A DNA stretch of 6,268 nucleotides from Bdellovibrionales bacterium RBG_16_40_8 (GTDB lineage: Bacteria > Bdellovibrionota > Bdellovibrionia > Bdellovibrionales > UBA1609): positions 17,717 through 23,984 of the forward strand of contig MEPT01000018.1 in the NCBI GenBank assembly GCA_001769925.1, given 5' to 3'. Below, in pieces: positions 1 to 6,268 of this stretch. The notes beneath the pieces were generated by a model, which was not told where the DNA came from, did not search any database, and saw only the letters and a list, made by a program, of their open reading frames with translations. The first letter of the stretch is position 1. The number at the start of each line of letters is the position of its first letter. The position numbers and the translations under genes are program-made.

Positions 1-1
1 A

Positions 2-817
2 GCATCATCTGCGCCCGTGCAGGCAGACATAGATTTTAGCGAGTATGATAGGCATGTGGCATTGATGGCTGGTGAAGAATGTTTAACTGCCGTGCAAAAT
101 GTAGTTTCTGAAATTGAAAAATCGATTCAGACAAGTGATGGTTTTGAAAGTACAAAAGAAGAATTTTATGCTGTGCCACTTCGTGATCGCGACGATTTTC
201 TTTATCTAATAGCTGATACGGGAGCTGCGGCCGTTCAGTATGGCATGCGAGAGGATTTTTGCAATTTAGTTATGCGCGATGGCAGAGCCGGATATGCAAG
301 GGCTGCACAAATGGTGGGGCGACTCTTTGGTAATCTTGTCGACATGAGCGCGCAGGCGGCTGAAGATATTTCTCTTGAAAAGCATACAAGCGGAGTAGGA
401 ATGCGCCAATGGCTATATCAAAGTTGTACAGAATTCGGTTTTTGGCAAAACGCATGGCCGAATCCTGCTGAAAGTGCCAGGTCGTCACGAATCAACGCTG
501 ATTATCATAGCCGCATATGTAATAGGCTCTTTGGTATAAAGACTTCAGCACAAGTTGATGAAACTAACGTTCAATTCTATGACCCAATTCTTGACAAAAC
601 GACAACAAATATTCTTTTTACGAACGGCTCTGAAGACCCGTGGATGAATTTATCTATTACTGATGGCAATAAAAACACTCTTAATCCAAATATTGAAAGT
701 TATGTTATTCCTCAGGCAGCGCATTGTGCTGACTTGCGTGTGCGCGGCACACCTGATGTAATAAAAGCAAAAGAGTTTTTTATTACCCTGGCCTTTGACT
801 GGCTAGACAGCAAATAA
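2..817 (+). CDS. S28-family serine peptidase (Pro-X carboxypeptidase / dipeptidyl peptidase II type), 3' part
   Basis: Partial gene: the frame is open to the left edge and begins with visible residues ASSAPV. In S28 enzymes this motif follows the nucleophile-Ser strand, so the GTG at 17 is an internal Val codon and not a start. 271 residues are visible. The first ~190 match the position of the helical cap (SKS) domain. The motif QWLYQSCTEFGFWQ (visible residues 136-149) is typical of the family. NGSEDPW carries the likely catalytic Asp (codon 635-637) and AAHCADL the catalytic His (codon 722-724). The nucleophile Ser should lie a few tens of residues off-window. Known family members are lysosomal or secreted exopeptidases acting at proline-containing termini. 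Five visible cysteines fit an extracytoplasmic enzyme, but the signal peptide cannot be seen. The lipoprotein gene follows after 18 nt, suggesting an operon. The family call is firm; the carboxypeptidase versus dipeptidyl peptidase choice is open. Confidence 0.88.
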   Translation, partial: ASSAPVQADIDFSEYDRHVALMAGEECLTAVQNVVSEIEKSIQTSDGFESTKEEFYAVPLRDRDDFLYLIADTGAAAVQYGMREDFCNLVMRDGRAGYARAAQMVGRLFGNLVDMSAQAAEDISLEKHTSGVGMRQWLYQSCTEFGFWQNAWPNPAESARSSRINADYHSRICNRLFGIKTSAQVDETNVQFYDPILDKTTTNILFTNGSEDPWMNLSITDGNKNTLNPNIESYVIPQAAHCADLRVRGTPDVIKAKEFFITLAFDWLDSK

Positions 818-835
818 AATTCAATCAAGGGCAAC

Positions 836-1321
836 ATGAGATACATCGCCGCTTTAATTATGCTTGCAACTCTTGTTGGTTGCGCGACTGGGCCTGCTGT
901 GCGAGGCGCCTCAGAGTATTTGATTGTTACAGACAAAAATACTGCGCGAGCGCTTAAAGATCTTCGCGCCAAGCTTGAAGAGAACAATTACGTTATAAAA
1001 AAGGTTGACACTAATTCTGGCATTCTTGTAACTGCGCCGAGAAAATTTACATACAAGCAAGATGGCGAAAAAATTTCTGCATACCAGTCAATACAATTTC
1101 GCCAAGAGGGCAGTAGCATGAAAGTTCGTATTGTATATAAGTGTAAATACAGCGATGAGGGCATTGCTACAGTTGAACCATGTTATCAAGACGATCAAGT
1201 ATTAGCCGCCAAGGCAAAACGCATAGAACCAAAATTAATTGCTGTAGTTCAGAGGGTTCTACTTAAAAGCGGTGAATATACAGAGCCTGAGGAGCAAGCG
1301 GCAGAAGATGAAAAAAAATAA
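836..1321 (+). CDS. Small predicted outer-membrane lipoprotein, function unknown
   Basis: 161 residues. A short signal peptide (MRY, then a hydrophobic run) ends in the lipobox LVGC, with Cys16 as the predicted lipidation site. Ala at +2 does not suggest inner-membrane retention, so outer-membrane sorting is inferred. The start is supported by AAGGG at 827-831, 4 nt before the ATG. Residues ~28-66 have the pattern of a small alpha/beta unit: a helix (ARALKDLRAKLEENNY) followed by IKKVDTNSGILVTAP. This recalls lipoprotein domains in which a 'two-layer' fold packs helix on strands, but I do not recognise a named family. Cys103 and Cys116 could form a disulfide in the periplasm. The last ~15 residues are a charged, Glu-rich tail, probably disordered. 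The gene lies 18 nt after the S28 peptidase gene on the same strand and is probably co-transcribed with it. It is convergent with rmuC across 48 nt. Existence and lipoprotein status are well supported; the role is unknown. Confidence 0.85.
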   Translation: MRYIAALIMLATLVGCATGPAVRGASEYLIVTDKNTARALKDLRAKLEENNYVIKKVDTNSGILVTAPRKFTYKQDGEKISAYQSIQFRQEGSSMKVRIVYKCKYSDEGIATVEPCYQDDQVLAAKAKRIEPKLIAVVQRVLLKSGEYTEPEEQAAEDEKK

Positions 1322-1369
1322 GTATACTAGTGATAAAATTAATTTTTAATTAGTACCACACAGCGATAT

Positions 1370-2548
1370 TTAGGCATTGGTCCCAGACTCACTACTGCCG
1401 GGCAGATTTTTAGCGCTCTTTGCGCCCAATTGCTCAAGCCGACGCGCCTGCACGATGACTCGACTTTCAAGACGCGAAAGCCCGGTGTCGTATTCTTGCC
1501 GAGCCTTTTCGATATGTTTACCAATCGACATAAATGTTTCGACAAAATCGACTACACGTTTGTGAAGTTCTGATCCGGCTACAGATATTTTTTGTGCATT
1601 TTCTGCCAAACGCTCTTCATTCCATCCATAACGAATAACTTTAAGTAACCCAATTAGCGTGGGAGGCGTTGCAATTAAAATCTTTTTTTGAATAGCAAAC
1701 TCCATTAAATCTGCCTCTGTCTCTAAAGCAGCGTAAAGAAAAGACTCATTTGGTAAGAAAAGAACTGTGAAATCAGCAGAGTCTTTAAGATTTTCTGAAT
1801 ATGCCTTGGCAGCAAGTTTTTTCACATGCTCTTTGACGTGTTTACCATGACGAGCAATTTCGGTGGCGCGAGTCTCGTCGTCGGTTGCTTCAAGAGAAGA
1901 TAAAAAAGCATCAATCGGAGTTTTAGCGTCAACGATTACGATGCGCCCACCAGGCATACGCACGGTCATGTCTGGAATAAGGCGGCCCTCTTCTAATGTT
2001 GAACTATCTTGAAAAGACACATCAGAGTATTCAGACATTCCAGCAAGTTCTACACAGTTTTTTAACTGTACCTCACCCCAGCGACCACGCACATGGGGTT
2101 TTTTTAGTGCGTTTTTAAGCGCCGAGGTTTCTTGGGCTAGGGTCGTATTCAACTCGACGATACGTTTTAACTCTTGTTCTACAAGGGTATATGATTTTTG
2201 GCGCTCGCGCTCAACGCCCTGTAGTTGAGTTTCATACTCTTCAAGCTTTTTCGTTAAAGGCGCAACTATATTGTCGATTTCAATTTTTTTCTTTTCAAGT
2301 GTTGACTGAGAAATAATATTTTCTTTTTCGAGAGTTGTTTTGGCGAGTTGTAAGAATTGGTTTGAACTACCCTCAAGAGTTTGTGCAGCCAGCACTTTAA
2401 ATCTTTCGAGTAAAAAGTCTTCACCATGTTGTTCAGCCTCTGCTTTTGCCAGAGATATTCTAGCGAAATAAAGCCGTCGACTAACAAAAATTAGTGTAAT
2501 AAAAGATGAAAAAAATAAAAGACTGAGAATGATTTCGAGGTTAGACAC
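1370..2548 (-). CDS. rmuC: RmuC family protein (membrane-anchored, predicted nuclease-fold DNA recombination limiter)
   Basis: 392 residues. One N-terminal membrane segment (about residues 5-23) is followed by SRR. A long charged coiled-coil region covers ~30-150, then the RmuC domain ~150-345. Recognisable pieces are RGRWGE (154-159), LIPDMTVRMPGGRIVIVDAKTP (190-211, in pieces), FLPNES (264-269), and the C-terminal SRLESRVIVQARR (358-370). Pro192-Asp193 and Asp207-Ala-Lys209 fit a PD-(D/E)xK nuclease core, as proposed for this family. In E. coli, RmuC is known to restrict inversions at short inverted repeats; its biochemical activity is less settled. The start is GTG at 2548. An in-frame stop at 2563-2561 allows no longer version, and no good Shine-Dalgarno precedes it. 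A later start would cut into the membrane segment. The gene is divergent from the secreted-protein gene and convergent with the lipoprotein gene. Length and domain order are normal for the family. Confidence 0.95.
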   Translation of the reverse strand: MSNLEIILSLLFFSSFITLIFVSRRLYFARISLAKAEAEQHGEDFLLERFKVLAAQTLEGSSNQFLQLAKTTLEKENIISQSTLEKKKIEIDNIVAPLTKKLEEYETQLQGVERERQKSYTLVEQELKRIVELNTTLAQETSALKNALKKPHVRGRWGEVQLKNCVELAGMSEYSDVSFQDSSTLEEGRLIPDMTVRMPGGRIVIVDAKTPIDAFLSSLEATDDETRATEIARHGKHVKEHVKKLAAKAYSENLKDSADFTVLFLPNESFLYAALETEADLMEFAIQKKILIATPPTLIGLLKVIRYGWNEERLAENAQKISVAGSELHKRVVDFVETFMSIGKHIEKARQEYDTGLSRLESRVIVQARRLEQLGAKSAKNLPGSSESGTNA

Positions 2549-2629
2549 AACTGGAACATATTACATAGTCCCTCACTTGCGCAGCCAAAAATTGCATTTA
2601 GTGGCCACGAATTGTTCAGCTCCCCTACC

Positions 2630-2657
2630 TTGAGATTGGGTAAGCGCATTATATAAG
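2630..2657 (+). promoter_or_regulatory. Candidate sigma70-type promoter for the secreted-protein gene (possibly reading into groESL)
   Basis: TTGAGA at 2630-2635 matches the -35 consensus at 5 of 6 bases. TATAAG at 2652-2657 matches the -10 consensus at 5 of 6, with a 16-nt spacer. Transcription would start near 2664, giving a leader of roughly 55 nt before the TTG start at 2721. No terminator-like hairpin is seen between the secreted-protein gene and groES, so transcripts could continue into the chaperonin operon. This is inferred from consensus matching only. Confidence 0.5.
2648..2653 (-). promoter_or_regulatory. Candidate -10 element for rmuC
   Basis: Read on the minus strand, 2653-2648 is a perfect TATAAT overlapping the -10 of the rightward promoter. 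At the expected distance upstream (about 2670-2677) there is no convincing -35 sequence and no extended -10 TGn. The assignment is therefore weak. If real, the rmuC leader would be roughly 95 nt. Confidence 0.25.
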
Positions 2658-2709
2658 CGTAAAATTTGGCACGACCATTGAAGCGATGCGCAATGGAAAA
2701 TCAGTTATA

Positions 2710-2717
2710 GAGGTGAT
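2710..2717 (+). promoter_or_regulatory. Strong ribosome binding site fixing the TTG start at 2721
   Basis: GAGGTGAT is an uninterrupted 8-nt complement to the usual 3' end of 16S rRNA. It ends 3 nt before the TTG, which places the core GAGG at normal distance. It is the reason for accepting a TTG start, and the encoded protein then begins directly with a signal peptide. Confidence 0.8.
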
Positions 2718-2720
2718 TTT

Positions 2721-3200
2721 TTGAAAGTTAAGAATTTATTTCTAATTTTTATATTTTTTACAGGATTTCTGCCAGCAGTCTACGCACACTCAGTAAAGGG
2801 GCAGAAAATACTGAGCTTGACGCAGTGGCGTAATCATCAAATAGTTAATGCGCAAAACAGTGCGGTAAGATTATCTAATAGAATTGCAATAATTAAGGCC
2901 ACATCAGGTAAACTCAATGAAATTAATCACTTAGAGTCTGAAAAAAGGCTTGCGGCGCAAAGCATTGAACTAATTAAACAGCTAACAATTGAAGACTATT
3001 TTAACGTTTATCTGGTTCATTTCGCAGAAAGTGACGCAATTTTGTCAGAGGCGGCTAGAACAATGTCAAAGTCTGAGATGGCGCGGTTACTCAAGGCACT
3101 ACTAAAATCTAAAGCTAGCGCACCCACAAGTGAGTCTACTTCGTCAGCAATTTTAACAGGCATGGCAGAAAAAAACCATTTATCAGCCCCTAAGTTATAG
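2721..3200 (+). CDS. Small secreted protein of unknown function
   Basis: 159 residues from a TTG start backed by a near-ideal Shine-Dalgarno. Residues 1-22 form a classical signal peptide: MKVKN, a hydrophobic Leu/Ile/Phe core, and cleavage after AVYA (Val at -3, Ala at -1). The mature part looks mainly helical and amphipathic at ~28-130, with many Ala, Lys, Glu and Ser residues and no cysteine. A Ser/Thr/Ala-rich, probably flexible tail follows. No catalytic motif, lipobox or further membrane segment is visible, and I do not recognise a family. The periplasm or exterior is the expected location. The gene lies 81 nt upstream of groES on the same strand, without an obvious terminator between them, so partial co-transcription is possible. 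A distinct promoter candidate for groES lies in the gap. Its neighbours do not reveal a role. That it is a real gene rests on the RBS, the signal peptide and the promoter together. Confidence 0.75.
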   Translation: MKVKNLFLIFIFFTGFLPAVYAHSVKGQKILSLTQWRNHQIVNAQNSAVRLSNRIAIIKATSGKLNEINHLESEKRLAAQSIELIKQLTIEDYFNVYLVHFAESDAILSEAARTMSKSEMARLLKALLKSKASAPTSESTSSAILTGMAEKNHLSAPKL

Positions 3201-3206
3201 CTCAAC

Positions 3207-3236
3207 TTGACAGTCACGCGTTCCTGTTCATATTGA
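3207..3236 (+). promoter_or_regulatory. Candidate sigma70-type promoter of groES-groEL
   Basis: A perfect TTGACA -35 sits at 3207-3212, just after the stop of the upstream gene. An 18-nt spacer and a weak -10 (TATTGA, 3231-3236) follow. The start of transcription would be near 3243, giving a leader of about 40 nt. I see no CIRCE operator (TTAGCACTC with its inverted partner) and no clear heat-shock-sigma -10 of the CCCCAT type in the 81-nt gap. How heat induction is achieved is therefore not visible here. Confidence 0.45.
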
Positions 3237-3268
3237 TTGTCGTCTTTAACAAAAATCGTATTCCACAT

Positions 3269-3275
3269 AAGGAGG
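3269..3275 (+). promoter_or_regulatory. Ribosome binding site of groES
   Basis: AAGGAGG lies 6 nt before the ATG at 3282. It decides for this start over the in-frame ATG at codon 9 (3306), which has no Shine-Dalgarno and would give a length nearer the family norm. Confidence 0.88.
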
Positions 3276-3281
3276 AAGTAA

Positions 3282-3593
3282 ATGGCGAAAGCTGCAACTC
3301 AACCAATGAAGGTGCGCCCATTGCACGATCGCATTCTGGTGCGACGCGTAAACGAAGATACCAAAACTTCGGGCGGAATTATTATCCCAGAATCCGCAAA
3401 AGAGAAACCACAGCGTGGTGAGGTCATTGCAACAGGCAAAGGCCGCATTACTGAAGATGGCAAGACAATGCCGTTAGACGTTAAAGCTGGAGATAAAATA
3501 CTTTTTGGAAAATATTCAGGCACAGAGTTTAAGCTCGACGGCAGTGAATATTTGATGATGCGTGAAGAAGATATTCTTGGAATTTTAAACTAA
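3282..3593 (+). CDS. groES: Co-chaperonin GroES (Hsp10)
   Basis: 103 residues. It forms the heptameric lid that closes the GroEL folding chamber in the cytosol. [13 protein letters not shown] (10-22) is the classical first strand region. The mobile loop follows (about 23-40), with the GroEL-binding hydrophobic edge GGIII (31-35) and then [19 protein letters not shown]. The C-terminal part ([16 protein letters not shown], then [13 protein letters not shown]) is also standard. The protein is a few residues longer than the usual 95-97 because of an N-terminal MAKAATQP before the conserved MKVRPL. The RBS placement supports this extension as translated. groEL follows after 18 nt in the canonical operon order. 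No residue expected for function appears missing. Confidence 0.98.
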   Translation: MAKAATQPMKVRPLHDRILVRRVNEDTKTSGGIIIPESAKEKPQRGEVIATGKGRITEDGKTMPLDVKAGDKILFGKYSGTEFKLDGSEYLMMREEDILGILN

Positions 3594-5234
<1,641 letters not shown>

Positions 5235-5266
5235 GGATCGTAGTTTTTCTTATTAGTACAATATGT

Positions 5267-5298
5267 AAACCCCCAAACTTTTGTTTGGGGGTTTTTTT
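5267..5298 (+). terminator. Rho-independent terminator of groES-groEL
   Basis: AAACCCCCAAAC (5267-5278) and GTTTGGGGGTTT (5283-5294) form a perfect 12-bp stem around a TTTT loop. A run of seven T covers 5292-5298. The hairpin begins 32 nt after the groEL stop. On the opposite strand only three T follow the G/C stem, so it should be a poor terminator for the convergent barrel gene, though it could still act as a hairpin at that transcript's end. Confidence 0.95.
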
Positions 5299-5327
5299 AT
5301 AAATAATTATTAAACTAGAATGAATTA

Positions 5328-6268
5328 TTAAAAAAGATAGTATAGTCCGCCTGAGGCAGTAGTATGTTTCTGGCTAGAGCTCGTGCCACCTGAATAATCA
5401 CTAGAATAGAGTTCAAAATCCAAAGCAAATTTAGCTTTTAGGTTTATGGCAATTTGTTTATCAACAAAAAACCCAAAGCTGTTTATTGCGTTATCTGCAT
5501 TTGCCTCTTTTTGTTTTGCTTGCAGTATAAACATTAAGTTTGCACCTAGGCTGTATGGTGAGTCGCCAATAAGTGGATATGACCCAGAAAGGCCTGTATT
5601 AAAACCACTATATGTTTTTGTAGTAAGACCTGCAGGCGTAGAGGTGTCTACATACAATCTATAATTTGCAAAGCCAAATAGTGCTTCAACTTTTGGAGCA
5701 TTAGAGCCTGTTGTAAGTCGCATATTGTAACCAAATAAAAAAGCGTGTGATGATAAAGAGTGTGAAAGTTCACTTGGCTTAGCGCCACTTTTGGGGTTAT
5801 CAGTAGCGATAATTCCCTGACGAATTCTCGCATGCATGCTCCACGTCGGAGTTAGCCATATTTCTCCATCAAGAAAAACACTTGGGTAGAATGAGGCAGA
5901 GGTGTCTAGAGGGGAGGATGATGTGTTCACATTTTCGTTAAATTTACCAACACCAACTCTTGCGCCAAACATACCAAAAGTTGGTTTTTTCTGTGGTAGC
6001 CACGCAATGGGATTAGACCCAAAGGTGACTTTGCCGCCTGGTTGCTCAGAGAGTGAATCAGCAGAATCGCGAATGTCAGATATACTGTCGATGTTGGTGT
6101 AAACAATAGGGTCAAGTACAGCTAGTTTTGCGTTTACCAGTATTGCATTTGGTTCTTTTTCGGTAATAATGCGACCAAAGCTTAATGTCTCATCTACCTT
6201 CAAAAGTTTTATTCTACCAAGAACCTCTTTTTCAGCGCTAATTAAAAAATCAAACTTTGGGTGTCTAT
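5328..6268 (-). CDS. Outer-membrane beta-barrel protein, 3' part (5' end beyond the right edge)
   Basis: 312 residues are visible before the TAA. The frame stays open from 5328 to the right edge. The TTG at 6203 is an internal Leu codon: the residues encoded upstream of it (RHPKFDFLISAEKEVLGRIKL) run straight into the same domain and no RBS marks 6203. The region about 6250-6090 (EVLGRIKLLKVDETLSFGRI, then NAILVNAKLAVLD) looks like a small beta-rich periplasmic unit. From about 6000 onward, alternating aromatic/hydrophobic strands with Gly and Ser/Asn-rich turns suggest a beta-barrel: GMFGARVGVGKF, YPSVFLDGEIWL, SMHARIRQGII, HAFLFGYNMRLT, KVEALFGFANYRLYV, AKFALDFELYSSDY. It ends in GLYYLF, a terminal Phe with Tyr at -3 that fits the BAM-recognised C-terminal signal. 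No cysteine is seen. I do not recognise the family; surface protein, porin-like or assembly-factor roles are all possible. Confidence 0.75.
   Translation of the reverse strand, partial: RHPKFDFLISAEKEVLGRIKLLKVDETLSFGRIITEKEPNAILVNAKLAVLDPIVYTNIDSISDIRDSADSLSEQPGGKVTFGSNPIAWLPQKKPTFGMFGARVGVGKFNENVNTSSSPLDTSASFYPSVFLDGEIWLTPTWSMHARIRQGIIATDNPKSGAKPSELSHSLSSHAFLFGYNMRLTTGSNAPKVEALFGFANYRLYVDTSTPAGLTTKTYSGFNTGLSGSYPLIGDSPYSLGANLMFILQAKQKEANADNAINSFGFFVDKQIAINLKAKFALDFELYSSDYSGGTSSSQKHTTASGGLYYLF

Noticed and set aside
1326..1352. AT-only palindrome AAAATTAATTTT (1335-1346) in the 48-nt gap between the convergent lipoprotein and rmuC genes, as a bidirectional terminator
   Set aside because: The possible stems contain no G-C pairs and are only 5-6 bp, so they would be unstable. 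A terminator may be there, but this sequence does not support one.
2601..2608. GTGGCCAC perfect 8-bp palindrome upstream of rmuC
   Set aside because: A single short palindrome in a 172-nt region is expected by chance often enough, and there is no second copy or flanking symmetry to suggest an operator.
3193..3208. AAGTT / AACTT inverted pair at the end of the secreted-protein gene, as a terminator before groES
   Set aside because: Only a 5-bp AT-rich stem with no T-run after it; it cannot be called a terminator.
3017..3268. 83-residue minus-strand open frame covering the end of the secreted-protein gene and the groES leader
   Set aside because: It overlaps a gene with signal peptide and strong RBS and would span the groES promoter region. 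There is no recognisable domain or convincing RBS of its own.
3233..3421. 62-residue plus-strand frame overlapping the start of groES
   Set aside because: It is the alternate frame of groES itself. The AAGGAGG at 3269 is placed for the groES ATG, not for this frame.

Overview
The window looks like ordinary chromosomal DNA from a Gram-negative bacterium. The evidence is a lipoprotein with a lipobox, a C-terminal outer-membrane beta-barrel ending in Phe, an RmuC protein and a groES-groEL operon. By eye the base composition is AT-leaning. The GroEL sequence, the bacterial S28 serine peptidase and the many small exported proteins of unknown role fit the former 'Deltaproteobacteria' (Bdellovibrionota/Myxococcota-like lineages). 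That placement is an inference from memory of families, not a computed result.

Layout, left to right. (1) Positions 2-817, + strand: the 3' part of an S28-family serine peptidase gene. The catalytic Asp and His are visible, and the nucleophile Ser lies off the left edge. (2) Positions 836-1321, + strand: a small lipoprotein gene 18 nt downstream, probably co-transcribed. (3) Positions 1370-2548, - strand: rmuC, convergent with the lipoprotein gene. (4) Positions 2549-2720: a 172-nt divergent intergenic region with a plausible sigma70-type promoter toward the right and an overlapping -10-like element toward rmuC. (5) Positions 2721-3200, + strand: a small secreted protein of unknown function, with a TTG start fixed by a very strong Shine-Dalgarno. 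(6) Positions 3282-3593 and 3612-5234, + strand: groES and groEL, each with a clear Shine-Dalgarno. A housekeeping-like promoter candidate lies upstream, no CIRCE operator is seen, and a textbook intrinsic terminator follows at 5267-5298. (7) Positions 5328-6268, - strand: the 3' part of a gene for an outer-membrane beta-barrel protein, convergent with groEL and cut by the right edge.

Functionally, groES/groEL encode the essential cytosolic folding chamber and rmuC a predicted membrane-anchored nuclease-fold protein linked to genome stability. The other four genes encode exported or envelope proteins (one S28 peptidase, one lipoprotein, one small secreted protein, one barrel). Nothing ties these envelope genes to the chaperonin beyond adjacency. 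I found no mobile element, CRISPR array, tRNA or rRNA, and no clear evidence of a new multi-gene system. The best leads are the unknown secreted protein just upstream of groES, the edge-truncated barrel protein, and the unusual GroEL tail.
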